Source: Cladopsammia gracilis
Lineage: Eukaryota; Cnidaria; Anthozoa; Scleractinia; Dendrophylliidae
Assembly: GCA_022457155.1 (NCBI GenBank)
Contig: JAJGOT010000204.1
Coordinates: forward strand, 759,501 to 823,500
Length of the DNA stretch: 64,000 bases
Reading direction: 5' to 3'
Part shown: positions 1 to 12,048 of the stretch, piece by piece
How positions within the stretch are numbered: the stretch's first letter is position 1
Layout: each line of letters begins with the position of its first letter
Notes under the pieces: generated by a model
Databases searched by the model: none
The model's input: only the letters and a program-made list of their open reading frames with translations
Told to the model about the DNA's origin: nothing
Position numbers and translations under genes: made by a program

Positions 1-240
1 CGCAGTGCTCAAAAGCTCAGCGCAATCTTGCCAAGATAGCGCTTATCTCGACGAGATCACGCACATCTTGGTGAGATTACCAAGATCTCAGTGACATCTC
101 AGCAAAATCTCCAACTACAGTTCAAATGCCAGTTAACTTATTTGCTGTGAGTCAGGCGTGTGGAATTGTGCTGTATGCATGTGATCAATGTTTTCGATCC
201 ACAGGCGTGTGACACACGCATAATGCACGTGAGTTGGTAG
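1..240. repeat. Dispersed repeat, copy A
   Basis: The stretch resembles 24140-24400: both have AGATCTC-like motifs followed by GTGAGTCAGG, GATC-AATGTTTTCGATC and a GTGTGAGTT-type tail, in the same order and with similar spacing. Two diverged copies show it is interspersed. No coding potential or terminal repeats are visible, and the left end is cut by the window edge. Confidence 0.5.
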
Positions 241-336
241 GTATGCATACATACATACATACATACATACATACATACATACATACATACATACATACAC
301 ACACACATACATACATACATACATACATACATACAT
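241..336. repeat. (CATA)n microsatellite
   Basis: About 95 bp of near-perfect CATA tetranucleotides, with a short CACA interruption near 298-306. All long open frames over it (repeating Tyr-Val-Cys-Met or Tyr-Ile-His-Thr) are products of the repeat, not genes. Confidence 0.95.
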
Positions 337-1544
337 ACTTTATTACCACGTCCCCAAAGGGGATTTTCAGAGGCAATATACCAGAACGAAGTTGTGGTGT
401 AGAGGAAAAAACTCTATTTTCATCCCATTTGATAGCCTTTGTATGAGTGGTTATTTCAACTTGCTCCACCCCCACCACCTGTACAAGACTACTTGAACGA
501 TACCCCAACCCCGGGCAACAAGAGCTGACTTTGTCCCATGGGTGGCCGGGAATGTATAACACGTGACTAACACGAGTTTCACAAAATAGGATTACCAAGG
601 ATTGACCCTGGGGGATTGACATAAAGTGAAGTGAAAAGAAGAAACTCCAGTCAACAGTCACGATCAAATACAACACCAACAACATGTATAAAGTTAATGA
701 GCATGAGCTTACTGTATTTCTCATGACAACGAAGCTAATTCTGGTTGAAATTTTACACACGATCGAAGTCTGACGAAATTGTCTGTTTAACGACCACCGA
801 AGAGATCTAAATCGTCGCTTCAACAATACCATATACTACAGGGAGATTGAACAAATGTCATTTCATTGTTAAAAAAAGAACACTGACCTTGAATTTTCTT
901 GGAAAACTTCTACAAAAAGCAAAACCTCAATTATTCGATTCCTTCACTTTTCCCGCGAAATACTTCCCGGCGTTCTATTCACGCTGATGCAGCATGGAAG
1001 TATTAGTGGATTTTATTGGTTGAGTGTCAAAACAATTGACCAATAGAAAAGCTTCTTATATTAAAAGGCGTGATTGAGCCGTCGTTATGTTATTCATTTT
1101 CCAGCGGATGACAAGGGGAGTATGCGTAGAAACTACCCAGAGTCCATGTTCTTGTCGTTCTTGTACATCTCCAATCTCTTCCGAATGGTGTTTTGGGTTG
1201 TTGAGGTTTGACCTTCACATCTTAACTTATAGGATCTGTTTCTTCTAGGTAAGGAATAAAAGGATGTAAGTAATATGTAACTGTTTTTTAGGCTCTTCTG
1301 CTACACAGGATGGCGATAAACATTTGATATACCTTGCTAAAGACAAGGATCAAAGAGTATAATTTTGAAGTTCTGTACACATTACTTCAGTTAGCCTTTA
1401 AATTACCGCTAACTTATATTGCATACACACCGTCCACTTTATTACCGAATTCTTTTCCATATCTTTTCAATGCTTTTCGTTTCAGCGTTTCACGGACATT
1501 TCAAGCTAGCTGCCGCCGTAGATTTCAAGGAAGGCAGCCAAAAG
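337..1544 (+). promoter_or_regulatory. CSNK2B upstream region and probable 5' UTR
   Basis: From 337 to about 950 I see nothing I can name. At 1015-1019 (inverted) and 1040-1044 (direct) there are two CCAAT pentamers 20 bp apart, a common arrangement in housekeeping promoters. A possible noncoding first exon ends at a donor-like TAG/GTAAGG at 1249. The coding exon has an acceptor at 1484-1485, so 1486-1544 would be 5' UTR. Transcription start and first exon are inference. Confidence 0.4.
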
Positions 1545-4500
1545 ATGAGCAGTTCCGAAGAAGTGTCATGGATTTCTTGGTTTTGTGGTCTTCGTGGCAA
1601 CGAGTTTTTTTGCGAGGTAAATGTCGCCATACTCGGGATGTATTAAGCAAGCAAACTTTAATCATGAAAAAGAACTTTTCTGACATCAGTAGCATCTCCA
1701 TTAATACCGTATTTGACTTGTAAGGATTAAAAATGCAGTCCCCCTTTAGCGGTACCAAATCAAATCCTCTTGGGCAAATACAATTAAACTAGAAATACGT
1801 GTTTCGCAGAACCTCGCGAAGCTCGGGGGAGGATGCACTGCAAAATTTTAGCAATGTGGGAGGGAGAGATGGAATTTCTGATTTGATTCGAGAGGTTGAA
1901 TTGCATGCCGGCAGTGGTTCCGAAATTTAAAGTTGAGACATTTTCGTTCCTAGTCGCTTCCATTTAACTTGTACTTAGTACCCTGTCTTCCTAAAATAAA
2001 ATAAATGGGAGCTGGTACTGGTCAGTTTAGGGTTTTGAGCTGTGGGTCGCTGTAACTGCTATGGGACTGGGTACTAAAATATCCTCAGGCCTTCCCTCCA
2101 CCCCCCCCCCCCAAACCTATCTTCATTAATTGTTGTCAAAAGGAAAATTGGTCTGAAAGTGGATTTATAGTACTGTTGTGGACATTGGTCGAGGACAATA
2201 TGCAGTGTATGTGTTCTGTTTATTTTGATTGGGTGAGAGTTTTTTATCACGAATACAGCTAACTCCTCCTGTCTCGATTAAATTCCATTTTTATAGCTTG
2301 TGAGTGCTATCTCCCAAATTAACCTGTTCCCTTTAGATACTGCTGTTGTTTTTGTTCTATATACTGGGTATCAAATAATTGCTAACCCAATTCACTATTT
2401 GCTAGAATGGTTGAGATCGCAGGAGTTTACTGTTGCTGAAGAGTGATGTTGCACTAAAAATAACAACTCAATGGTGGTACAGTTGTAGTAAAAATAATAA
2501 TTTAATCTTACTCAAAAACAGAAATGAGACTACAGTAACATAGAATAGTAAAACCTCCTAACATACCATAGATAATAGTTATTAAATGTAGCATTGTCAT
2601 ATGCATACAATGTTATGTAATTTAAGCTTATATCAAAGTTTCTTAGTGGCCTTAGTGAGAATTTCAATAAACATCAATTTACAGTATGAAATTAGAGAAT
2701 AGTTTCCAGTGTTTGAGTACTAATATATTATATTGAAAAACAGGTCGTCTTATCATCTGCCTGTCAGTTGTTTAGGTACTTAAATCTTGCTTTTTGCAAA
2801 AGATAGATTAAAGAATAATTTATAGAGGGTTGTACTGTATATAAGCTTACGCTTACTTGCCTGTAAATGTAGGTTGTTCAAATTGAAGAGCATTGGAGAG
2901 CGAATTAAAGTGTGTTGATTTGAGCTAGATTTCTGAATCGTTCTTCTTCTCTGAGTCTTTCCTGTAATCTGTGTTTGCTTTTCCCTACCGTATGAAAGAT
3001 ATTCGTCACGAGTATTTAGCTGATCGTGCAGTTCTTGCTGCCTCTCGTTGCGTCTATAAACAAAATCATTTTGTTCAACACTTTCAGTCGGTGTCGCCTC
3101 TCCTGATGGGTTTCGTTCAGAAGGCGTTCAAGGCGTTTGAATCTACTCAAACGGTGTGCCTAGGCTGTTCGAAGTCTTTGTAATCGATGCTCACGTTGCT
3201 TCTCCGTTGCTCGATCGCGGGGGAATTTCAAGTCGCCGTTCTCGCTCCAGCGGAGTTTCGGTGGTTAATTGTCTCGGGCAAGGATTTCCAGCTACTTTTT
3301 GAACCCAGTGTTGTTGTTGTTGTTTCTCATTTGCATCAGAAATTGGTCGTGTTTCACCGGCGATGAGTAAAGAATAAACCCGTCAGCCCGGCCGCCATTA
3401 ATCGGGTGTAAACATGAGAGCGTACCATTGTCAGCGGTCGCGATTTTTGTTGCCAGGCAACTGCCGGACACCATCAAGTATATAAATATATATATATATA
3501 TATATATAAATATATTTTTCGCTCGAATTCGTGCGGCTCAGCTCCCGAGGGCCGACAAATTTATTAACCTCGCTGCGCTCGGGCCTTCGGCCCTCGCTTC
3601 GCGAGGAAATATTTATTGTAAGCTTACATTTTTTTGTGCAGTTCTGAAAGTCACATGCCCAAAATGTTGAGTGCTGTCAAATTTCAACCCTGTAAGTCTA
3701 TTAATGTTTTGTGTTAAAGTTGACATTTTATTCTGTGTTAAAAGGTTGATGAAGACTACATTCAAGACAAGTTTAATTTAACAGGACTAAATGAGCAAGT
3801 GCCACATTACAGACAGGCCTTAGATATGATACTTGATATGGAGCCAGGTGGGTTGTAAGGTGTTTTGTATAATTCACTTTACTTGGCTATAATTGCAGAC
3901 AGAAGTAGTTGGGATGGTTGTAGAAATGAATAGCATTAGTGCTGAATTACATCAATGTTCTCTTAATGTCAAATAACAATCATTTGTTAAGGAGCGATTA
4001 CAGAATGCAAGGCCACTTTGGTCAACCATTTACATGAATCGGAACTCTTTGTAGAACAAGGTATAATATAATAGGCACGTTTGTCGTTCAATGAGATGCA
4101 ACAAAGTGGCGCTGTATTCTGTAGTTCGGCCGCTTATTAATCTTCTGAGTCACCTGGGTGGCGGAGTATTTATTTAGAGTATTTTGTATTCACAAGTTGT
4201 CTCATAGGAGCCTTTGTTTCGATGTTGGGATCTCTGAAAACAATTACACATTAAAAATGTCTGTTTTACACAACATTGTATAAGGGGGGAGGAGATGGAA
4301 AGAAAATAATGGTGAAAACTTCCAACCTTCCCAACACTGTTGACTATGACTGTAGGTGACACATTCCTCGAGTAACTTTTGTCCTCATTTTATGATCATT
4401 TAAGATGTCTTTATGTCTTCCGCTCCTTGCTGAGTAGAACAGATTAGGCCCATATGTAAACTGTTGCTTCTGTTGTCTTCAGATGATGAACTGGAGGATA

Positions 4501-5316
4501 ATCCTAATCAAAGTGATTTGATAGAACAAGCAGCAGAAATGTTGTATGGTCTGATTCATGCCCGATACATATTAACCAACAGAGGCCTTGCACAAATGGT
4601 AGGTGTTGGAATACAAGCTAATAGTTCTATTTCATTACTCATTTCATAAATCTCTTTGGGGATGTTTGCTAAATTATCAAGGAAACAACTTAGGAAATGG
4701 TATTCTCTTGGTAGTACTGTGTGTTAATATTTATTTGGTAACTTTAGTAAATCCGTTTTGTTCTTTCACATCTTTCAGCTTGAAAAGTATCAGAATGGTG
4801 ATTTTGGGCACTGTTGTCGAGTTTACTGTGAGAATCAAGCAGTCTTACCGATTGGTAAGTCAGAAAAGCTAATTAAAAGCAGATATGAGCTCCTGAAACT
4901 CACGTGAAATACATTGACTTTATATGTACTTTCTTCACTGTTTTAGCTTATTACTTCTCAAACTCATTAATAATTCATGACGAGAACACAAAGAAAATCA
5001 CTGCCGTGAAGGAGGTTTTGATATCCTGTCTTAATTTGCATAGATTTTGGTGATTTTATTCCTTCATTTTCTCCGCATTTAACAATCAGTTTGAGAAGTT
5101 ATTTCAAACACTCACTCAAAATCATCAAGTATCCAAACACCTTGAAGTGGGTTAACAAAAACCTCAGCTGTGCCTCGTTTTTCGACCCACTTCGCAATGT
5201 TTGGATATCTGATGAAATACTGTAAGTTCCTTGTGTTTGATATATTACATGAAATCCTTGTATCCTCAAATTTTTGCCTTTTTATGAGTTTAAAAACATC
5301 ACGAAATATTGATGTT

Positions 5317-5370
<54 letters not shown>

Positions 5371-6656
5371 CTTAAATTACTCTTTGCAAAAAAGCTAATA
5401 CATTAGTGTTTTGTATTTTTCTCTGTAGGTTTGTCAGATGTTCCTGGGGAAGCCATGGTAAAACTTTACTGTCCAAAATGCATGGATGTTTACACACCCA
5501 AATCATCACGGCATCACCACACAGATGGTGCATATTTCGGTACAGGTTTCCCACACATGCTGTTTATGGTACACCCTGAATACAGACCAAAGAGGCCTGC
5601 CAACCAGTTTGTACCAAGGTACTGTGTTTTATTTTCTATCGCATTGTTCAGTCCTGATAATTCAAACCATTTAGGAAACAAGACTGGTTAAAGATGCAAT
5701 AAGTTCAAGTTTTGCAATTAGCACAATTGAATCTGTCATAAACGGGTGATTCATGAGAGTACTTTCATCAACACAGTCTACAATAATAATGTAAAGATCA
5801 GGAAATGTTTGGGATATTTTCTCGCTGAAATGAAGGTAAACTTGAAATACTATAATAGTCAAAACTTGTCTGGTGAAGAAGCTAACTCTTGTTAAAAAAA
5901 GATTAATAATCTTAATGTTTTATTGAAACTGATTTCCTTTTTTAGTGTTTTGCTTCCCGGGAATAAAAAATCTCACCACCAAAATGGTGGAGAGTGGTCA
6001 GTTACAAGAGAATCTTCAACAATTTAAAGTGAATTATTTTCATAAAAATCAGTTAGGTACAGTGTGACCTTTAAGGGATCTTAGCTTCTTACAGGTATTA
6101 AAATTGTTTTCATATCATGAAATAAAACAGAATTTGAGTTTGGGCACTCCAGTGATTTAGTATAATGTATACCGATTATGGTCGTAATGTCCAATACAGG
6201 TACTTTAGTTTCTCCCATTGCTATCTGCATTGCAGTTAAATACTTCAACTGTAATGAGTATTATAGGGCTTGAAAAAAGTCCCTTCTGGTCATCCGGGAC
6301 AAGTAGAGTTTTGTGTTGGGCAAGTAACTTTCCCCACTCACTTGCCCGATGGGCAAGGATACAGACAAGCTGCCTGTGAACAAAGCTTAAGTAAAAATTC
6401 ATAAACACTTGTTGGGCAAGTACATGTAACACTTAAGACTTGCTTGCTTTTCAAGCCCTGTATTATTAATAATAAATATTGTAAGTCATTTTAAAAACTA
6501 GCCAGTAAATTTAACTCCCAACTTTGGTTGTTCATTTTCAGATTATTTGGCTTCAAAATTCATCCCATGGCATATCAAATCCAGTTACAAGCTGCGGCAC
6601 AGAGAGGGAGGTCAGCATCTGCTCGTCCACGATCAACCAAACCCCACTATAAATAA
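1545..6656 (+). CDS. CSNK2B: Casein kinase 2 regulatory subunit beta
   Basis: Coding exons: 1545-1616, 3745-3847, 4483-4598, 4779-4854, 5429-5618, 6542-6656. They join to 672 nt, 223 aa. The protein forms the dimer that holds two catalytic alpha subunits in the CK2 Ser/Thr kinase. It begins [20 protein letters not shown], keeping the N-terminal autophosphorylation serines followed by acidic residues. The acidic loop [12 protein letters not shown] is encoded by exon 3. The four zinc-ligand cysteines that make the dimer interface are present as CxxxxC (CCRVYC, exon 4) and CPKC (exon 5), followed by [19 protein letters not shown]. The C-terminal tail after [11 protein letters not shown] is Arg/Ser-rich, ends HYK, and differs from the vertebrate tail; the vertebrate protein has 215 residues. 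All introns are GT-AG. The ATG at 1545 was chosen because it starts the conserved N-terminus. The gene faces LSM2 tail to tail. Identity is secure. Confidence 0.97.
1617..3744 (+). other. CSNK2B intron 1
   Basis: No second gene was found in this 2.1 kb intron. A GC-richer patch at about 2930-3480 contains a 70-codon open frame (2971-3183) that matches no family I know, with no splice or start context supporting it. A TA microsatellite lies at about 3481-3510, and a C homopolymer run near 2099-2112. Confidence 0.5.
5322..5370. repeat. (AT)n microsatellite
   Basis: About 48 bp of pure AT dinucleotide in intron 4 of CSNK2B, just before exon 5. A shorter AT tract lies at about 3481-3510 in intron 1. 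Confidence 0.95.
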
Positions 6657-6971
6657 GAGCAATTTATTTTTTCTACCACCCTTCTGTTACATTTCGTTGT
6701 TTTCCCTGTGGGTCTAATTCTCAGATATTCAGTGAAGCAATACAAAAATAGATGTACATGTACATCTGTAAATTATGTTTGTTTTTGGTAAGAATCTACA
6801 GATGCAGTAATTATTAAACTAACACAGATACTGGAATGATATGATTTAGCGTCTGGGACGCTTATTTACTTTTGGCAGCCCAAGGGAGGGTGCTTATTGG
6901 AGACGGGGTGCTTATTAGGGAGGGGCACTTATTTTTGTTTTTGACAAAAACATGCAAGAGTGAAAAAGCAC

Positions 6972-7469
6972 TTAACCATTTAAGCCCCGATAGTGCCATA
7001 TGGCACATAATCACACAACTTGTTCAATATCTGGTCAATTTCAATGAATTTTGGCCACCAAAATGGTCTTGAAAAGATGTACCCATTGAGCACATAAAAT
7101 CATACCCCCCTATTCTATGTGATGTGAGTGACCACCCCCCAAACATTTCAATTTTTTTTTCTTAATGCATATGTGCTTTAAGATAAAAATCATGTTATTC
7201 TACTCACTGAGAGCTGCAAAATGAGGTATAGTTTAGTGGTATACCTAGAATGTATGAAGACCGGATGAAGACTACGACTTTGCTAAACGTTTTTATTTTT
7301 ACATTTCAAACCCATGTCTATCAAAGCCATTACTTCCTCCATTTAAAGTGGCACAAGTTATGAACTGTACTAATCAAAACCTTTCAAATGGTATATCATA
7401 CATGGTCATACAGGTTTTAGTTATCGTTTTGGGAAAAAAGGGAATTTGCTTCGGGGCTTAAAGGGTTAA
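6972..7469. mobile_element. TTAA-flanked inverted-repeat element
   Basis: The left end reads TTAACCATTTAAGCCCCGA and the right end is its near-exact inverse, TCGGGGCTTAAAGGGTTAA. The outermost TTAA on both sides fits a TTAA target duplication, as made by piggyBac or Kolobok transposases. No transposase is encoded in about 500 bp, so this is a non-autonomous copy. It sits inside a wider repeat (about 6850-7975) whose edges carry GGTGCTTATT motifs. A further inverted pair (about 7495-7548 with 7735-7787) shares ACCAAATTGAAGAAACGTTG. Confidence 0.6.
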
Positions 7470-8221
7470 ATGAACAATAACAGAAAATGTACAATTTGCA
7501 TACACCAAATTGAAGAAACGTTGTGGGGTGAAAAGCATAAACTATGAACGATACGACCCAAAGGTTTACTGGGAAGTTGGAAAACTTAATCTTCGTCTGT
7601 GACAGAATATACATTATATTAACACAGGATGCGTAAATCATGCTCTTAAATGTCTCAAACAAAGAAAACATCTTGTTTAGAATATTACTAGCTTGCCAAT
7701 GCTTCCTACCCAGAATCCCATTCGGTCTCATCATTCATGGTTTATGCTTTTTACGAGTCAACGTTTCTTCAATTTGGTGTAGTCAAAACAACAGTTGACA
7801 TAGGTCAATGTAACAATGGTCCTCATAGTCAGAATATTTTTGCTATGATACCTCAATGTCTTCAATGTCACTTGCTTTGGATGAGATATTTTTTTTTGCG
7901 AAGCATCTTCCGTGGGGGGGGGGGGGGGGTGCTTATTAACAAAGCGACACTCAAAGGGTGGTGCTAAATCAAATCATTACAGTACCTTGTTTCCTATAAA
8001 GCCCCTGCTATGCCAATAAGCCCTGCTTTGTCATAATATGTATTATTTTTAAGACCCCTGGTTGGAAGTTGAAATTAATTAAACTTCTTTCCCTTTATTT
8101 CAATGTGGCTACCGTACATGTATTTTAGGTGCATCTAGGCTGAGACGTTTTATTGAACAAAAAATAGTGTGTAAGAATTTATTGAATTATGTGTTGATTG
8201 TTGATGTAATGATGTAATGAT

Positions 8222-8241
8222 CAAACACTTTAAAGTGTTTG
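8222..8241. repeat. 20-bp perfect palindrome
   Basis: CAAACACTTTAAAGTGTTTG is fully self-complementary, with no loop. It lies in gene-free DNA between CSNK2B and LSM2. Function unknown; it may be a transposon remnant. Confidence 0.7.
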
Positions 8242-8290
8242 ATATAGCCTCTCAAACTGATCATTATATGCAGAAAAAAAGAAAGGAATA

Positions 8291-8451
8291 GACCTTTTTC
8301 ATAAATGGCGACTGATTTCATCCTAATCAGTGCTATTGACCTCATTAGCATGATTGTGCAAAATTCAAAATAACTTTTCCTCTAAAATGAGGCCAGCATA
8401 TGGTACATACATAAAAGAATAATAAATTGGCAACTATCTATGAAAAAGGTC
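8291..8451. mobile_element. Short MITE-like element
   Basis: The ends GACCTTTTTCATA and TATGAAAAAGGTC are exact inverses enclosing about 135 bp without coding potential. Size and structure fit a miniature inverted-repeat element. No convincing target duplication was seen, so the superfamily is open. Confidence 0.55.
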
Positions 8452-9032
8452 AGACTATGAAATTGCCAAACTCAAACCTAATCAAAATAGATCACACTTA
8501 TGATTTTCTTTGTTTATAAACTTGATGAACTATTTACGAGTTTTGTGAACAACTTTTCTAAGACATTATTGACTTCTCTTTAACTCTAAGATTTCTCATC
8601 TTGTGTAACACGTAAATATTTGCAAGGAGAATTGTTAGATAACGTAAACATCTTTCCTGTTGCTATTGGAGGGCCTAGATGGGGGAGGGGGGGGGGGTCT
8701 ACATAACAGCTAACATTAAAATTTTAGGCCATATAGCAGTAATTTTGCAGTAATAAAAATGCCATAGAATGTCAAAATAATGACATTTTTTGCAATTACT
8801 CTTACTCTAAAAGTGAGCCATAAAGGACAAAACTTCCAGACTGTTGATTTCTCTCGGGAAGTTTTTGACATGCTTATGACAAAATTTCATCAATAACTTC
8901 ACCTCTGCAGTTTTAGTTTTTACTTTTCTTGTTAAGTTAAATATGTAGGAAACAATTAACACTTTTTTTATGTAACTGTTAACCATAAAAATATTGTGCC
9001 CATAACACTTTAAAGCATCTACAGGCCCTGTG

Positions 9033-9322
9033 AGAGCAGTTTTCAGTTGAGTGAGTGTCGTAAAACCAAAGTAATTACTTGACTGGTTAATCACAACAGA
9101 GGCAGTCCTTCTAATAAACCAATCAGAAGTACTCAAAGCCACTAATTATTGCCAACACCAAGCACAAGAAAACTTGGCGAGCAAGTCACGATTGGTTTTG
9201 ATTTTACTTCTGATTGGTTAAGAAAGTGGTGCGAGAGTTTTTAACCAATCACAAAGCATAGCAGTGCAAAACCCAAGCAAAAATTGCAAAGTTACTTTCG
9301 ACACTCAATTGAAAACCGCTCT
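9033..9322. mobile_element. MITE-like element, ACTCAATTGAAAACC family
   Basis: The left end AGAGCAGTTTTCAGTTGAGT is an inverted, two-mismatch match of the right end ACTCAATTGAAAACCGCTCT. The inside has several ATTGGTT/AACCAAT motifs in both orientations. A solitary end of the same family (CATTCAATTGAAAACCACTC) lies at 29182-29201 near PSMB1 exon 6. Non-autonomous, no reading frame. Confidence 0.6.
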
Positions 9323-9708
9323 ATTACAGTGAAGAAGTAGTACCATTTTAGTTCCTGTTTGTAGCTTTGTATCTTCCATCCTTGTAAAGCTTTGAAAGGT
9401 CTGTATGAAATAATTATACATGTGATCTCTGGAGTTATCGTTTTGTACAAATGTTCCATATACATGCAGGTACCTTTGGTTCTTTTTCAACAACTCAAAA
9501 CCATGCAATAATAAAATAGAGGTTTTATGCATCATGTCATAAACAAGGTTATTTTGTATTCTGTTTTAGTATGGTAGCTTTTTTGCAATGTGTCACTGTA
9601 CACACACAGCATGTATACTGGTGTTCTAGAGCCTGTAAGCAAGCTTTCTCAGCAGATAAAAGAGGGATGACGGATAGAGAACTTAAAGCTATGTCTCAGG
9701 AATTTGAA

Positions 9709-11099
9709 TACAGTCAAACCTCAAAGAGCGACCACCTCTCCTAAGCAAACACTTTTCCAAAATACCAAATTTCTTACAGTCAGATCACTTTAGTCAAAAC
9801 CTCAGTAGGTGACCACCTCTCCAAAGTGACCACTTTCAATGCTGGTTTTTAACCTCTGTAAGCAACCGCTCGCCCATATTTCAATGTCCCTGCAGATGCA
9901 AATTGAGTTAAGTGTATGTGTTACAGTAAATATTGTACAAGTCCAATAAAATGAAAAGTTTGTCACCTGCAAAAAAAAAACAAATATGAATAAATACAAT
10001 TTTTGTGCTGATATGTGCTCTGTATATTGAAATTGCTACAGGTTCAAATGATTCAAAGCTAAGATCCCCTGTGGTCTGACCTCTCTTAAATGACCACCTC
10101 ATGAAGCGACCACTGTAGCTTTGCATTTTGGGTGGTTGCTTTCCTACTGTAAGTAGCCTGCGTAGCAAGCATTCCCGTACGAACGAATTTTTCCGCATTC
10201 TGGACGCGCGAAAATTGGGGCGAGAGCAAAAAATCGGAGGACGGGGGTGGGAGTGGGGAGATCCCTCATCTCCCTCATCAGGCTGTAAGCTTACTGTAAG
10301 CGACCACCTCTCATATCAAAGCAAACACTTTTCCAAAATACCAATTTGTTCCAGTCAAATCACTATCAGGGTTAGTACTCTTTTCAGATTTTGAAATTCC
10401 ATGACTTTCCATGATCTTTTCAAATTTTTTCATGACCAAGAGTTAATCAGTTGTTTTCAAAATTTTATCAAAACAATCGTTTTTTTTTTAAATTTTTCAT
10501 CTTGCCTTATTATTCCCACAACGTATGCTGCCTTGGTGATTTTGTACCAGGAACATAATTTTCCATGACTTTCCATGACCCACACTTAAATTCCATGACT
10601 TTCCAGGCCTGGAAATTAAATTATACAATTCCATGACTTTCCATGTTTTTCCATGACCGTACGAACCCTGACTATGGTTGAAACCTCTTGTAAGTGACTG
10701 CGACCACTTGCAATGCTGATGATTTGAATTTTTTTTATTGTTTTTAACCTCTGGTAAGTGACCACTCACCCATATTTCAATGTCACTGCACACACAACTT
10801 GAATCATGCGTTACAGTACAAGTCCAAGAAAACGAAAATTTTGTCCTTTGCATCAAAACTTCAATGATACAATATTTTGTGCTGATAGGTGCTTTGTATA
10901 TTGAAATTGCTACAGGTTCACAGTGGTGGATCCGGGGGAGGGTCGGGGGGCCAGACTATCCCCCCCCCCCCGCCCATCAGACCTGTGGGATCCGCCTCTG
11001 GTTCATGATTCAAAGTAAAGGCCCCTGTAGTCTGACCTCTTGTAAGCGACCACCTTGGATTGGCATTTTGGGTGGTTGCTAACGGGAGGTTTGACTGTA
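9709..11099. mobile_element. TIR element with GACCACCTC subterminal repeats
   Basis: The left end TACAGTCAAACCTC and right end GAGGTTTGACTGTA are inverses, about 1.39 kb apart. The interior repeats a theme on both strands: CCTCT(C)(C)TAAGC-GACCACC blocks and a segment with CCCATATTTCAATGTC, present twice (about 9850-9980 and 10750-10870). It contains a nested element at 10377-10670 and shares its right edge with the next element at 11098. A related copy near 50960-52750 has turned into tandem arrays. No transposase seen. Confidence 0.6.
10377..10670. mobile_element. Nested CAGGGTT...AACCCTG element with 5-bp target duplication
   Basis: The element starts CAGGGTTAGTAC and ends GTACGAACCCTG. 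It is flanked on both sides by ACTAT (10372-10376 and 10671-10675). Internally the phrase TTCCATGACTTTCCATGA recurs about four times. At 294 bp with no reading frame it is non-autonomous. Ends and short duplication suggest a hAT-like group, but that is inference. Confidence 0.7.
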
Positions 11100-11483
11100 T
11101 ACATCGAATGCAAATATGGCCGTCCAACAATTTTTTGTTTAGACAGGTTCTCAAGAAAAAAAAGCAATTGAATAATGATAAAGATCAGGTGAGAATAAGT
11201 CATTGTGTGCATTTTCAAGGCCATAGTCTTATTTTAGGAGAAGTTATAGTCAATCAAATTTTGGGAAAAACATGAAAGCGAGGCTAGTGATGCTAGAATG
11301 TTATTTCTCATACAAATTCTTAAAATTTCAGTGAGCCATAACTTTGCAACCATTTAACCAAAAACACTCAAACTTTGCAAGATGATACATTTAGCAGCAC
11401 TTGTTTTCGTGATATCATTAATTTCGCTGAAAGCTTGGCCAAACAAAAAACTGCCTGACGGCCATATTTGCATTCGGTGTATA
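11098..11483. mobile_element. MITE with 27-bp terminal inverted repeats
   Basis: The ends start TATACATCGAATGCAAATAT and are inverted at the right edge with one mismatch, running inward to GGCCGTC. The 386-bp body is non-coding. It abuts the 9709-11099 element, sharing the dinucleotide TA at the junction, so one probably inserted at the end of the other. Confidence 0.7.
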
Positions 11484-11550
11484 CCCATGACCATCCCCAT
11501 ACCAGTGTGCCAATGACAATACCCCTTTAAGCTGTGCAAAGAGTTGACTT

Positions 11551-12012
11551 TGTTTTGATACAAACCTTCCTGCTTTTCATAATGGTTATGTAAATCATGC
11601 TGAATAAAAACTAGGTAACATAAGGTAAGGTAAAGGTAAAGTCGCACTCGGGCCACGATGGCCCACACGGTCTGAGCTTAACCCGGTTTCCGTAGCATGA
11701 AGCAACTAGGAATATTGCTACTCCCCCCTGGATGGGATGCTAGTCCATCGCAGGGTTACCCCCAGCATTTTGTCGCCGGTACCCATTTATACACCTGGGT
11801 GGAGAGAGACAGTGTGGAGTAAAGTTTCTTGTCTAAGGAAACAACACGACGGCAGAGACCAGGCTCGAACCACCGACCTTCAGGTTGAAAGTCTGACGCG
11901 CTAACCACTAGACCACCGTGCCGCCCACAGACTTCGTCTGTTTTGATACAAACCTTCCTGCTTTTCATAATGGTTATGTAAATCATGCTGAATAAGAACT
12001 AGGTAACATAAG
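11551..12012. repeat. 74-bp direct repeats flanking a SINE
   Basis: 11551-11624 and 11939-12012 are direct copies of the same 74 bp, from TGTTTTGATACAAACCTTCC to TAGGTAACATAAG, with one visible mismatch. The SINE lies exactly between them. The length is far beyond a usual SINE target duplication. A short inverted copy of part of the same sequence (AGCATGATTTACATG...AAAGCAGGAAGGT) follows at about 12014-12048. Confidence 0.8.
11626..11928 (-). mobile_element. tRNA-derived SINE, family 1
   Basis: Read on the minus strand, the head (GGCACGGTGGTCTAGTGGTT) has the tRNA-like A box TGGTCTAGTGG, and GGTTCGAGCC is a B box, so RNA polymerase III promotion is expected. A conserved body follows with CCACCCAGGTGTATAAATGG and GATGGACTAGCATCCCATCC. 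A second copy is at 52846-53118. The family relies on a LINE for movement and encodes no protein. Confidence 0.85.
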
Positions 12013-12048
12013 AACAGCATGATTTACATGTGAAAAGCAGGAAGGTCA

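Noticed and set aside
185..832. 215-codon minus-strand open frame
   Set aside because: Its C-terminal third is the CATA microsatellite, and the rest shows no domain, start or splice context.
2971..3183. 70-codon frame in a GC-richer patch of CSNK2B intron 1
   Set aside because: No recognisable family and no splice support; the antisense frames are not better.
11640..11928. Functional tRNA gene
   Set aside because: A and B boxes are present, but there is no cloverleaf with acceptor pairing, and a long conserved body follows; it is a SINE.
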